Assembly: GCF_001693385.1 (NCBI RefSeq)
Contig: NZ_CP016428.1
Span: 3,844,001 to 3,908,000 of the forward strand
Direction: 5' to 3'
DNA length: 64,000 bases
From: Bradyrhizobium icense
GTDB lineage: Bacteria > Pseudomonadota > Alphaproteobacteria > Rhizobiales > Xanthobacteraceae
Numbering within the stretch: the first letter of the stretch is position 1; every line of letters begins with the position of its first letter. Position numbers and translations under genes: made by a program. Shown here piece after piece: positions 9,879-18,554 of the stretch. Below the pieces are notes generated by a model. The model did no database searches. It worked only from the letters and a program-made list of their open reading frames with translations, and was not told where the DNA came from.

Positions 9879-10826
9879 ATGGCGCACGATCACGCTCACC
9901 ACAATCACTCCCACGCGCATGATCATTCTCACGGTCACGCCGGCCACAGCCATGCGCCCGACAATTTCGGCGCGGCATTCGCCATCGGCGCCTCGCTCAA
10001 CACCGCGTTCGTCATTGCCGAGCTGATCTTCGGCTACGCCGCCAATTCGCTGGCGCTGATCTCCGACGCCGTTCACAATCTGTCCGACGTAGTCGCGCTA
10101 TTGCTGGCGTGGGGTGCCGCGTGGCTTGCGCAGAAGCAGCCGACGCAACGTCACACTTACGGTTATCGCCGCGCCTCGATCCTGGCGGCCCTTTTCAATG
10201 CGGGCCTGCTGCTGGTTGCGGTCGGCGGCATCGTTGTCGAGGCGGTCAACCGCTTTTATGCCCCGGCGCCGGTCGCGGGCATGACCGTCATCCTGGTCGC
10301 TGCGCTTGGCGTCGTCATCAACGGTGGCACCGCGCTGCTGTTCATGCGCGGCCGCCATCGCGATCTCAACATTCGCGGCGCCTATCTACACATGGCGGCG
10401 GATGCCGGCGTCTCGCTCGGGGTGGTAGTCGCCGCCGGCATCATCATGCTGACGGGGTGGCTGTGGCTCGATCCCGCGATCAGCCTTGTCATTGCGGCCG
10501 TGGTGTTCTGGAGCGGGTGGGGACTGGCCCGCGACAGCGTCAATCTTGCGCTCGACGGCGTACCGCGCGGCATCGAGCTTTCCGATGTGAAGGAATACCT
10601 CGGCGGACTGGAAGGCGTGGTTGAGGTGCACGACCTCCACATCTGGGCGATGAGCACCAACGAAACCGCGTTGACCGCGCATCTGGTACGCCCCGGCGGC
10701 AGCGACGATGCCTTCCTGCATCACGTTTGCGAGGAGCTGTCGCGCCGTTTCAACATCCATCATTCCACCTTGCAGATCGAGGTCGATGCCGCCGTCTGCA
10801 GGCTGGCGCCGGCGGAACGGGTGTAA
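9879..10826 (+). CDS. Cation diffusion facilitator family metal exporter
   Basis: This is a CzcD/ZitB-like proton-coupled divalent-metal exporter (typically Zn2+, Co2+ or Cd2+). The 315-residue protein opens with a strongly histidine-rich tail: 12 histidines in the first 25 residues, a likely metal sensor or buffer. Six membrane helices follow. The metal-site motif of helix 2 is seen in SDAVHNLSD (His66, Asp70) and that of helix 5 in HMAADAGVS; a C-terminal cytoplasmic domain contains EVHDLHIWAMS. The ATG at 9879 puts the His-rich tail first; upstream in-frame sequence falls in the repeat. Its stop is four bases from the left end of the insertion sequence. Confidence 0.9.
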   Translation: MAHDHAHHNHSHAHDHSHGHAGHSHAPDNFGAAFAIGASLNTAFVIAELIFGYAANSLALISDAVHNLSDVVALLLAWGAAWLAQKQPTQRHTYGYRRASILAALFNAGLLLVAVGGIVVEAVNRFYAPAPVAGMTVILVAALGVVINGGTALLFMRGRHRDLNIRGAYLHMAADAGVSLGVVVAAGIIMLTGWLWLDPAISLVIAAVVFWSGWGLARDSVNLALDGVPRGIELSDVKEYLGGLEGVVEVHDLHIWAMSTNETALTAHLVRPGGSDDAFLHHVCEELSRRFNIHHSTLQIEVDAAVCRLAPAERV

Positions 10827-10830
10827 GGAG

Positions 10831-10858
10831 TGTAGGGCGGATTAGTCTTACTGCGTCA
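10831..10858 (+). repeat. Left terminal inverted repeat of the IS701-type element
   Basis: It matches the right end at 12334-12361 in 25 of 28 positions when that end is read on the opposite strand; the first 16 bases are identical. The outermost bases TGTAGGGCGGATTAG resemble dispersed intergenic repeats of this bacterial group. Confidence 0.85.
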
Positions 10859-10980
10859 TGATTTTTCTGCGCGTGCGTGATGCTGCGGCGGCGCCGCAAC
10901 AAGGGCATTGTATGATCGTTTTGCTGAGGGCCCGGCTCAGCCGCACGCGCATGGTTGCGATCGAGTTCGGGACGTGGCGT

Positions 10981-12264
10981 TCAGGCCGCAAGGGCAGATC
11001 CTCTGGGTCGATAATCGTCGGGTAAGGGAGGTACCTGGACTGGCGCGGCGGAACGAGGTTCTGAGGGGGGAATCGTCGCCTGTTCGGCGATGAGGAAGCC
11101 GTAGGCCGCGATGCACAGGGTGGCGTGATGATGGAAGCCACGCCAGCCGCGCCCTTCGTAGTGACCGAGCCCGACCTCCTGCTTGAGCTCCTGATAGTCG
11201 CGCTCAATGCGCCAGCGCAGCTTGGCCAGATCGACGAGCTGCGTGAAGCTGACGTTCTCCGGCAGCGTGGCGAGCCAGTATTTGGTTGGCTCTGCTTCGC
11301 CCTCCGGCCATTCGATCAACAGCCACTCAGGCGACAGCTTCTCGGGGATCAGTTTGTTGTACCCGACGCGGATACGCACACGCGCGAAGCGCGAGGATAG
11401 CTGGTCGGCCGAGCCTTCCCGCCACGTCACCGCGCGCCAGGCCTGCTTCGGTAGACCGAGTGCCACTTTTTTGGCCGAGACCAGTTCGGGCTCATCGCGG
11501 CGGCCGGTGTTGTTCATCGGCTTGTCCATTCGCCGTGGGCCGCTGCCTGGGGCCCACATCAAGATGGTCGGCACGATGCCGACCACGTAAGGCACGCCCA
11601 ATTCCGTCATGCCTGCACGCAGCCGCGCGTCCCTGCCGTAGGCCGCATCCATCAACGCGACGCCGCGTGGCAGACCGCTCTCGCAGGCCCAGCGGATTTG
11701 CTCCAGCGCGATCTGCGGCTTGGTCTTGAACTTGATCTGCTTCGGCACGCCTGCCTTCTTCCGCCGGGCACGATCCTTCGTCCAAGCTTCCGGCAGGTAC
11801 AGCCGATAGGCCACCGGAAGGCTGGCGGCATGATTGGCGACCGACAGCGACACCGCGACCTGGCAATTGGCCTGCTTGCCGAGTTGCCCGCAATATTGGT
11901 GGTGCACACCGACCGAATGCTTGCCTTGCTTGGGGAACGAGGTGTCATCGATGATCCACGCCTCGATCGGCCCGCTCTTCTCGATCGCCGGCAACACCAT
12001 CTCGCGCACCTTGGCCAGCACGTCCTCGTCCGACCAAGCCGCGTTGGCGACAAAATGCAGCAACGACTGGTGCTGTGCCGCCGTGCGCGCTGGAGCCGTC
12101 CGCGCCGCCATCGGCTCAACGCTCTTGCGCTCCCCAGGCAGCATCAGGCCCATGCAATAGTCGCGCAGCGGTCTCGTCCGCTCCACGTGACCGATCACGC
12201 TTCCAAGACCGGCCACATACTCCGCAAACCGCGTTTCGCTATCTCCACCCTGATCGAGATTCAT
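10981..12264 (-). CDS. IS701-family DDE transposase
   Basis: The 427-residue protein is full length and uninterrupted. The RNase H-like catalytic residues can be placed at Asp106/Asp107 in EAWIIDDTSFPKQGK, Asp206 in VALMDAAYG, and Glu354 in KLRWRIERDYQELKQEVGLGHYEGR. The block HSVGVHHQYCGQLGKQANC is typical of IS701 transposases. A GGAGGG ribosome-binding site lies about seven bases before the ATG. There is a 150-bp untranslated stretch between the stop and the left end. With ends and gene intact, the element may still be active. Confidence 0.93.
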   Translation of the reverse strand: MNLDQGGDSETRFAEYVAGLGSVIGHVERTRPLRDYCMGLMLPGERKSVEPMAARTAPARTAAQHQSLLHFVANAAWSDEDVLAKVREMVLPAIEKSGPIEAWIIDDTSFPKQGKHSVGVHHQYCGQLGKQANCQVAVSLSVANHAASLPVAYRLYLPEAWTKDRARRKKAGVPKQIKFKTKPQIALEQIRWACESGLPRGVALMDAAYGRDARLRAGMTELGVPYVVGIVPTILMWAPGSGPRRMDKPMNNTGRRDEPELVSAKKVALGLPKQAWRAVTWREGSADQLSSRFARVRIRVGYNKLIPEKLSPEWLLIEWPEGEAEPTKYWLATLPENVSFTQLVDLAKLRWRIERDYQELKQEVGLGHYEGRGWRGFHHHATLCIAAYGFLIAEQATIPPSEPRSAAPVQVPPLPDDYRPRGSALAA

Positions 12265-12333
12265 CTGGCCCTCCGCGCCAAATATTGAATCTCCTCAATT
12301 ACTTGATTCTCAGCCTCTATGATTGCGACCGTC

Positions 12334-12361
12334 TGACTCAGTAGTACTAATCCGCCCTACA
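12334..12361 (-). repeat. Right terminal inverted repeat of the IS701-type element
   Basis: It is the inverted counterpart of 10831-10858. Only seven bases separate its outer edge from the end of chrA. Just outside it, on the same strand, lies a second TGTAGGGTGGGTTT motif that resembles the IS end but is not part of it. Confidence 0.85.
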
Positions 12362-12368
12362 ATATCTC

Positions 12369-13772
12369 TCAAACCCACCCTACAAGCCGCAACGCCACGC
12401 CCGCCACGCACGACCCCGCCAGCACCCAGAGCATGCCGACACTGAGGCGGAAGATCGCGGTCGCCGCCGCCGCCGCCAGCACGAACGCTGCGACATCGAG
12501 GCTTGCCCATACCGGCATGTCGAACGACAGCCCGAATGAACGCACCGGAGTGGTCTGCCGGAACAGCGTGTGCAATCCGAACCAGATCGACAGGTTCAGG
12601 ATCACGCCGACCACGGCGGCGGTGATCGCGGAGAGCGCGCCCGCAAGCCCTTTGTTGCCGCGTAGCGTCTCGATGTAGGGCGCGCCGAGGAAGATCCAGA
12701 GAAAGCAGGGGATGAAGGTGACCCAGGTCGCCAGCAAACCGCCGAGCGTCGCCGCGACCATAGGCGACAACATGCCGGGATCGCGGTAGGCGGCCATGAA
12801 GCCGACGAACTGCAGCACCATGATCAGCGGGCCCGGCGTGGTCTCGGCCATGCCGAGGCCGTCGAGCATCTCGCGCGGCTGCAGCCAGTGATAATGCTCG
12901 ACCGCCTGCTGGGCGACATAGGCCAGCACCGCATAGGCGCCGCCGAACGTCACCATCGCCATCTTGGAAAAGAACAGCGCGATCTGGCTGAACACGTTGG
13001 CCTGGCCAAACCCGATCAGCAGCGCCGCGACCGGCACCACCCAGAGCAACAACCATATGGAGCTTACGCGCAACGCGCGCGCCACGCTGGGGCGGACATG
13101 GTCGGGCAATTCCTCGCCGAGCAGGCTGTCGACCGCCGCCGACTTCTTGCCGCCGCCACCATGTTCGATGGCGGCAAACTCCGGCCGGCCGCTGCGCGCG
13201 CCGAAATAGCCGATCAGGCCGGCCGCGATGATGATGACCGGGAAGGGAACGTTGAAAAAGAAGATCGCGACAAAGGCGATCGCCGCGAGCGCGATCATCA
13301 CGCGGTTGCGTAAGGACCGCTTGCCGACCCGGACCACCGCATGGACCACGATCGCAAGCACCGCGGCCTTCAGCCCGAAGAACAGCGCCTCGATGAAGCC
13401 GACATTGCCGTAGGCTGCGTAGATGTAGCTCAAGCCCATGATGGCGATGATGCCGGGCAGGATGAACAGCCCGCCCGCCATGATGCCGCCGGCCGTCCGG
13501 TGCAGCAGCCAGCCGATATAGGTCGCAAGCTGCTGCGCCTCCGGGCCCGGCAGCAGCATGCAGTAGTTCAGCGCATGCAGAAACCGGCCTTCGGAGATCC
13601 AGTTCTTTTCCTCGACCAGGATGCGGTGCATCACCGCGATCTGCCCGGCCGGGCCGCCAAAACTCAGTATGGCGACCCGCAGCCAGACCCGGAAAGCCTC
13701 GCCGAAGCTGATGCCGTGATCGGTTTCCCTGACGGCATCGGCTTCGGCCACCTTGTTCATGGTCGCGTCCAT
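12369..13772 (-). CDS. chrA: Chromate transporter ChrA (two-domain form)
   Basis: ChrA expels chromate from the cytoplasm. The protein is 467 residues from the chosen start, the long form with two homologous halves: the first begins FRVWLRVAILSFGGPAGQIAVMH, the second contains FSKMAMVTFGGAYAVLAYVAQ and ETTPGPLIMV. About ten to twelve membrane segments are visible. The start at 13772 overlaps the stop of the upstream gene by one base (TAATG), so the two are coupled; a further Met four codons on is possible. The reading frame ends just outside the IS. Confidence 0.92.
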   Translation of the reverse strand: MDATMNKVAEADAVRETDHGISFGEAFRVWLRVAILSFGGPAGQIAVMHRILVEEKNWISEGRFLHALNYCMLLPGPEAQQLATYIGWLLHRTAGGIMAGGLFILPGIIAIMGLSYIYAAYGNVGFIEALFFGLKAAVLAIVVHAVVRVGKRSLRNRVMIALAAIAFVAIFFFNVPFPVIIIAAGLIGYFGARSGRPEFAAIEHGGGGKKSAAVDSLLGEELPDHVRPSVARALRVSSIWLLLWVVPVAALLIGFGQANVFSQIALFFSKMAMVTFGGAYAVLAYVAQQAVEHYHWLQPREMLDGLGMAETTPGPLIMVLQFVGFMAAYRDPGMLSPMVAATLGGLLATWVTFIPCFLWIFLGAPYIETLRGNKGLAGALSAITAAVVGVILNLSIWFGLHTLFRQTTPVRSFGLSFDMPVWASLDVAAFVLAAAAATAIFRLSVGMLWVLAGSCVAGVALRLVGWV

Positions 13773-14590
13773 TACGATTTCGCCTTGTTGGTCGGCCAAT
13801 TGTGAGTCTCGCCAGTCGCGTCCCGGCACCAGCGATAGAACGCGTCGTACAGCGTCATGCCCGCTTCAAGCTGTTCGAGATCGTCGTCGAACATCCGCGA
13901 CAGGCCGAGCGAGGCGGCGAGCAATCCGGGCGCTTCCGCCGATAGGTCGAGCCGCCCGGTGTCGGCGCCGCGAACCATCGCCGCCAACCGCAGCAGGGGC
14001 GGCGTCGCGAGACCGAACTCCTCGATCATAACGTCAAACGTGCAGAGTTCACCGCGGTGGCTCCAGAACACGTTCTCGACGTCGAACGGCGCGGCATTGA
14101 AACGCTCACTGACCCCTAGCACTTCAGCCGGCGTGACGAAGAGAAACACCGCGTTCGGGTCGACGAACCGGCGGATCAGCCACGGGCAAGCGATGCGGTC
14201 GATCTTCGGCCGCGCGCGCGTGACCCAGACGGTGCGGCCCTGCGCATCGCGCGCGGGGAGCTTTGCCGCCGGCACCAGCGGCAGTTTGGCGGCCTTCCAG
14301 CCTTCGAAACCGCCTTCCAGCGCTTCGGCCGAGACGTGGAGATGGCGCAGCCAGGCCGCGGTGCCCACTGAAAGCTTCAGCCCACGCTGACAGATGACGA
14401 TCGCCGAGCGACCGGAAAACTCTTCGCCCCAGCCGGGGGCTTCTTCATGATTGCGCCTGATAGCGCCGGGAATCAGCCGCGGGTCGGCGGCGAAATCCTC
14501 GTCGGTGCGGACGTCGATCAGGGCAGGCGTGTTCGCCGTGCCGATTAGCCGGATAAGTTTGTCTGGAGATATCGTGGTGTAGGATGACAT
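13772..14590 (-). CDS. Rhodanese-ChrB-type fusion protein (chromate resistance)
   Basis: The 272-residue protein joins two parts. Residues 1-105 form a rhodanese fold (PALIDVRTDEDF, with the active-site loop ICQRGLKLSVGTAAWL whose Cys67 is the expected sulfur carrier). Residues from about 120 match the C-terminal domain of chromate resistance protein ChrB (VWVTRARPKIDRIACPWLIRRFVDPNA ... FDVMIEEFG). ChrB proteins are chromate-responsive regulators or detoxification partners. The gene is directly upstream of chrA with a TAATG overlap, supporting a joint role in chromate or sulfur-oxyanion handling. The rhodanese chemistry is inferred from the motif only. Confidence 0.85.
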   Translation of the reverse strand: MSSYTTISPDKLIRLIGTANTPALIDVRTDEDFAADPRLIPGAIRRNHEEAPGWGEEFSGRSAIVICQRGLKLSVGTAAWLRHLHVSAEALEGGFEGWKAAKLPLVPAAKLPARDAQGRTVWVTRARPKIDRIACPWLIRRFVDPNAVFLFVTPAEVLGVSERFNAAPFDVENVFWSHRGELCTFDVMIEEFGLATPPLLRLAAMVRGADTGRLDLSAEAPGLLAASLGLSRMFDDDLEQLEAGMTLYDAFYRWCRDATGETHNWPTNKAKS

Positions 14591-14720
14591 GGCTGCGCCC
14601 TCGTCAAAGAAAACGGGACGCGATACTTGGGCATGTCGCCTCGTGGGGAGATCGCAACATCCCCATGGGGGCGAATTAAGCGCCTGCGGCTTCCGCTGTC
14701 AACCGGCTCTCGCGGGAACC

Positions 14721-14758
14721 GTAGGATGGCTATCGCTTTGGGCTCCACCCATCCTACG
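14721..14758. repeat. Short palindromic repeat (GTAGGATGG type)
   Basis: GTAGGATGG and CCATCCTAC face each other across about 20 bases (TATCGCTTTGGGCTCCAC in between). This is a stem-loop repeat seen widely between genes in this bacterial group. It lies in the divergent region between the ChrB-type gene and the MFS gene, where 14636-14670 also has a TGGGGA/TCCCCA inverted pair that could be an operator. Confidence 0.65.
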
Positions 14759-14880
14759 CAAGGACGCTTGCGAAACCTCATATTCGGTCCTAGCTTTCTC
14801 CGTCGGGGACAAAGCAGGCTCCCCGTCAGACGGCCCGCCGTCCAAGCTCTGCGCACACTCGCCTCTCGCGAGGATGGCGC

Positions 14881-16122
14881 ATGGACGCTCGGATGACCGA
14901 TATCGCGACTGAACTTAAATCCGCTACCGCCAACGCGCTGACCCGGCTGCTCTATGTCGCACGCGGCCTGCGCGGCTTCGGCGATGGCTTTGCCGTCATC
15001 ATCCTGCCGGCTTACATGACAGCGCTGGGATACGACGCTATCGCCGTCGGCATCGTCGCGACCGCCTCGCTGTTGGGAACGGCGCTGCTGACGTTGATTA
15101 CAGGCTGGATCGCGCCGCGCCACGACCTGCGACCGCTGATGATCGCGGGCGCGTGTCTGATGGCGGCGACCGGCATCGCCTTTCCCGCCGTCGAGCATTT
15201 TGTGCTCATCGCGCTGGTCGCGTTCATCGGTACCATCAACGCTTCCGGCGGCGATCTCGGCGTGCTGGTGCCGCTCGAGCATGCGGTGCTCGCGCACAGC
15301 GCGACCGACGAGCGCCGCACGCAGGTGTTCGCGCGCTACAGCCTGATCGGCGCGCTCTGCACCGCAGCAGGTTCGCTTGCGGCCTCGCTGCCTGATCTCC
15401 TCGTGGCGGGCGGCAGCACGAAATTCGCTGCGTTCCGCCTGATGTTCTATGCCTATGCCGCGCTCGGCATCGCATGTGCGGCACTCTATCGCCACGTGCC
15501 GCACCAGCAAGGCGAGGAGCGGGCGCCGCAGACGCCGCTTGGGCCTTCGCGCCGCACCGTCTACAAGCTCGCGGCGCTGTTCAGCATCGATTCCTTTGCC
15601 GGCGGCTTCGTCGCGCAATCCCTGCTGGTACTCTGGCTGTTCGAACGCTTCGATCTGTCATTGTCCGCGGCCGGATTGTTCTTCTTCTGGTCGAGCACGC
15701 TCAGCGCCTTTTCGTACCCGGTCGCTGCCTGGATCGCCAAGCGCATCGGTCTCGTCAACACCATGGTGTTTACGCATATTCCCTCCAGCATCTTCCTGAT
15801 CCTGGCGGCGTTTGCGCCGAATCTCTACATCGCGCTTGGCTTGTTGCTCTTGCGCTCGGCGCTATCGCAAATGGACGTGCCGACGCGCACCTCCTACGTC
15901 ATGGCCGTGGTGACGCCGGCCGAGCGGCCGGCCGCTGCAAGCGTCACCGCCGTGCCGCGCAGCCTCGCATCTGCCATCAGTCCGGCGATCGCGGGTGCGC
16001 TGTTGATGACGTCCTTTGCGGGCTTGCCGCTGGTGGTTTGCGGTACACTCAAGATCGCCTACGACCTGGCGCTCCTGTTTTCGTTCCGCCATATCAAGCC
16101 GCCGGAGGAGCAGGGGCAATAG
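14881..16122 (+). CDS. MFS transporter
   Basis: The 413-residue protein has about twelve membrane helices and the MFS loop pattern after helix 2 (GWIAPRHDLRPLMIAG). A GAGG ribosome-binding site precedes the ATG at 14881; a second Met four codons later (MTDIATELK) is possible. It is divergent from the rhodanese-ChrB/chrA pair, which suggests a part in the same oxyanion response, but the substrate cannot be read from the sequence. Confidence 0.85.
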   Translation: MDARMTDIATELKSATANALTRLLYVARGLRGFGDGFAVIILPAYMTALGYDAIAVGIVATASLLGTALLTLITGWIAPRHDLRPLMIAGACLMAATGIAFPAVEHFVLIALVAFIGTINASGGDLGVLVPLEHAVLAHSATDERRTQVFARYSLIGALCTAAGSLAASLPDLLVAGGSTKFAAFRLMFYAYAALGIACAALYRHVPHQQGEERAPQTPLGPSRRTVYKLAALFSIDSFAGGFVAQSLLVLWLFERFDLSLSAAGLFFFWSSTLSAFSYPVAAWIAKRIGLVNTMVFTHIPSSIFLILAAFAPNLYIALGLLLLRSALSQMDVPTRTSYVMAVVTPAERPAAASVTAVPRSLASAISPAIAGALLMTSFAGLPLVVCGTLKIAYDLALLFSFRHIKPPEEQGQ

Positions 16123-16174
16123 TGCGTTCCTTGCGCGGTGCGGAGACCGGCTCGTCAACGCGGGTTTCGCCGGA

Positions 16175-16426
16175 CTACCAGGGGGATCGCCGTCCGTCGG
16201 GGAGGGGGTCCATCACGCGCCGCTCATCCCGAACATGCGACCACTGCGCCAGCTTGACCTCCGGCGTATGGGGGGTGTTGCTCCCTTCCGAGAAGGCGAG
16301 TTGCTGGCTTGCCTGCACCTGGTACTTGGCGGCTTGGGCCAGCCAATACCATTTCTTGTCGGGTTCGCTCAGCGCGCGTTGACGGCACTCGGCCTCCAAT
16401 TCGCGCAAGCGGTTCGCTTCCTTCAT
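16175..16426 (-). CDS. Small conserved-looking hypothetical protein
   Basis: The 83-residue protein begins MKEANRLRELEAECRQRALSEPDKKWYWLAQAAKYQVQASQQ, a charged amphipathic helix with an aromatic KKWYWLAQAAKY patch. I recall short Bradyrhizobium proteins of this pattern (helical, RLRELEAECRR ... DKKWYWLAQAAKY), none with a known function. The C-terminal third looks unconserved. A GGAAG lies six bases before the ATG; a GTG four codons upstream (16438) is an alternative start. A 168-residue frame on the other strand is probably its shadow. Confidence 0.55.
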   Translation of the reverse strand: MKEANRLRELEAECRQRALSEPDKKWYWLAQAAKYQVQASQQLAFSEGSNTPHTPEVKLAQWSHVRDERRVMDPLPDGRRSPW

Positions 16427-16612
16427 AGCCACTTCCACAGCCTGGAGGCTCCAATCTGCCGGAGCCTCGAAACCACCGGAACCCGGGGCTCCGGTCAGCT
16501 TCTCATGACAAAAACTTCTTGACGGCGCGCTATGCCGGTTCGATGCAATTGATTGAAATTTAGGAACGGATTGACGCGTAATTTGCAGGTGTGGAGCAGC
16601 GCCGATCGGGTG

Positions 16613-17344
16613 CTACACGATCAACAGGACTCCCGACACGAGGAGAAGCGCCAGCACGATCTTCCGGAACATGACATCGTCGAGCCGCCCGAACAGTTTC
16701 AGCCCGGCCCAGGTGCCGGCGAACAAGGCTGGCAGTCCGATCAGGAACAACTTGATCGTGTCCTGCGTGATCGCGCCTTTGGCGCCGATCCATAGTGCGC
16801 TCATCAGGAAGATCGCAACCGCCACCGGCTGAAACACTGTGCGCTGCACGTCCTTGGGCCAGCCACGCAGGCCGCACCAGATCGTCACCAGAATTCCGGC
16901 AAGCCCAGTGATGCCGCCGAGCACGCCGTTGAGGAAACCGACGGCGGCATCGCCCGCGGCGCCGTCCGCTTTCAACGCGGGGATGGCCGGTCGCAGCAGC
17001 GCGTAGAGGCTGTAGAGAACGAGGAACGCGCCGACGCCCGCGCGCACATGGGCAGGGTTCGCCCAGGTCAGGATGCCGACACCGACGGGAACGCCGAGTG
17101 CGGCGCCGGCCACGAACGGCCAGAGAATTCGCAAGTTAAGCGCACCGCGCAGCTTCCAGACCGAATAGCCCTGCACGAGAAGCCCGAACGCAATGATCAG
17201 CGTCGCCGTTTGCAAGGGGGTTAGGATGTAAAGCCAGATCGCCGATACGATGAGGCCGAAGGCGAAGCCGGAGAGGCCGGCGACGAGCGCGCCGGCAAAA
17301 GTTGCGAGAAGAAACAGCAGCAGTTCGAGCGTCGTTCCATCCAT
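16613..17344 (-). CDS. TauE/SafE-family sulfite/anion exporter
   Basis: The 243-residue membrane protein has about eight hydrophobic segments and the two family repeats (AGALVAGLSGFAFGLIVSAIW in the first half, LNGVLGGITGLAGILVTIWCGLRGWPKDVQRTVF in the second). Members export sulfite, sulfoacetate or other small organic anions. The start at 17344 has GGAG seven bases upstream. It has no operon partner; the next gene rightward is divergent. Confidence 0.85.
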   Translation of the reverse strand: MDGTTLELLLFLLATFAGALVAGLSGFAFGLIVSAIWLYILTPLQTATLIIAFGLLVQGYSVWKLRGALNLRILWPFVAGAALGVPVGVGILTWANPAHVRAGVGAFLVLYSLYALLRPAIPALKADGAAGDAAVGFLNGVLGGITGLAGILVTIWCGLRGWPKDVQRTVFQPVAVAIFLMSALWIGAKGAITQDTIKLFLIGLPALFAGTWAGLKLFGRLDDVMFRKIVLALLLVSGVLLIV

Positions 17345-17608
17345 GTGCCCGCTCCACACAAAAGCGAGCAGCGCTTGAATGGGATCGCCATTTGACGGGG
17401 AGGCTGCGATTTCCCCGCAAGCAGGCTAAGCCCGTCATGGCATCGCGCGCAAGACGAGAGATCGACATCTGCTGCTGACAGTTGCCGCCAATTGCGTTGA
17501 GATCGCGCGGCGCAAGACAGAAAGACGTCCGACTGCCGTCGAGACTCGCGCGCGCGATCTCGCGCACCATATGATCCGCGCGATAGAGGCGAACGACAGG
17601 GGGCGGCT

Positions 17609-18487
17609 TTGGGTGAATGGATTGGGGTGGCGATCGCGCTGGTCTCGAGCAGCCTCGGCGGCAGCGCCGCGGCGATCACGCGCTATCTCGCCGGCAACAC
17701 CGATCCGATCACGCTTGCGAACTTGCGCTGGGGGATCGGGTTCTGCTGCGTGCTGCCGGCGGCGCTGCTATTGAAGGCGCGATGGCCGAAGCGCGCGGAC
17801 TGGCCCGCCGTGGCCGCCCTCGGCTTCTGTTTCTTCGGCGTGTTTTTCGTTCTCTACAATATTGCGATGACGTTCACGACCGCGGCGCGCGCCTCGCTCG
17901 CGCTGGCGACGCTGCCGCTGCACACCATGGTGGTCGGCGCTCTGCTCGGCATCGAGCCGCTCACGAAACGGAAGTCGATCGGAGTCTGCATCGCGGTGCT
18001 GGGTGTCGCCGCCGCACTCGCAACGGGATTGTCGGCCGCGCCGGCGGGCGCGTGGCGCGGCGAACTGATCATGACCGGCGCGGTTCTGTGCATGGCGTTC
18101 TACAATGTCTGGTCCCGGCCGTTCATCGAGCGATCCAGCGCACTCGGGTTCCTCACCGTGGGCATGGGCACCGGCGCAGCGGCCCTGATCCTGGTCGGAT
18201 CGTTGACTGGCAGCGTCGCATCGCTCGGCGAGTTCGGAACACCGCAATGGATCGCGGGGCTCTATCTCGGCGTTGCCGGCGGGGCGCTCGCGTTCATCCT
18301 GTGGGTGCTGGCGCTGGAGCGGGCGTCGCCGACGCGCGTGGCCAACACCATGACGGTCAACCCGGTTGCCGCCGGCCTGCTTGCAACCGAGCTCGTCGGC
18401 GAGCCGATCACGCTCAACCTCATTGTCGGGCTGATCGCGGTGTTTGCGGGCATATGGATCGCGACGTCGGAGACCAGGAAGCTGTAG
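17609..18487 (+). CDS. EamA/DMT-family transporter
   Basis: The 292-residue protein has ten membrane segments in two EamA repeats (residues about 5-135 and 148-285), the drug/metabolite transporter pattern. It starts with TTG, preceded by AGGGGG; the first helix (WIGVAIALVSSSLGGSAAAITRYLAG) begins directly after it, so little of the N-terminus can be missing. Substrates in this family range from amino acids to drugs; none is indicated here. Confidence 0.85.
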   Translation: MGEWIGVAIALVSSSLGGSAAAITRYLAGNTDPITLANLRWGIGFCCVLPAALLLKARWPKRADWPAVAALGFCFFGVFFVLYNIAMTFTTAARASLALATLPLHTMVVGALLGIEPLTKRKSIGVCIAVLGVAAALATGLSAAPAGAWRGELIMTGAVLCMAFYNVWSRPFIERSSALGFLTVGMGTGAAALILVGSLTGSVASLGEFGTPQWIAGLYLGVAGGALAFILWVLALERASPTRVANTMTVNPVAAGLLATELVGEPITLNLIVGLIAVFAGIWIATSETRKL

Positions 18488-18554
18488 GCTCGTAAAACCT
18501 CACGCTACAGATATCCTCCATCTGCGGCATATACCTGGGCATCCACGTTTTAGC

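Larger units (their letters stand above)
10831..12361 (-). mobile_element. Complete IS701-family insertion sequence (1531 bp)
   Basis: Inverted ends bound the element: left 10831-10858 starts TGTAGGGCGGATTAGTCTTA and right 12334-12361, read inward, starts TGTAGGGCGGATTAGTACTA; 25 of 28 positions agree. One intact transposase gene lies inside on the minus strand. IS701 elements normally duplicate 4 bases of target, but the flanks here (GGAG left, ATAT right) do not match, so either the true end is offset or one flank was rearranged after insertion. The element sits between the convergent CDF exporter and chrA genes and touches neither coding region. Confidence 0.88.

Noticed and set aside
16016..16522. 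168-codon plus-strand frame after the MFS gene
   Set aside because: It overlaps the MFS 3' end and the better-supported 83-residue minus-strand gene, and looks like their shadow.
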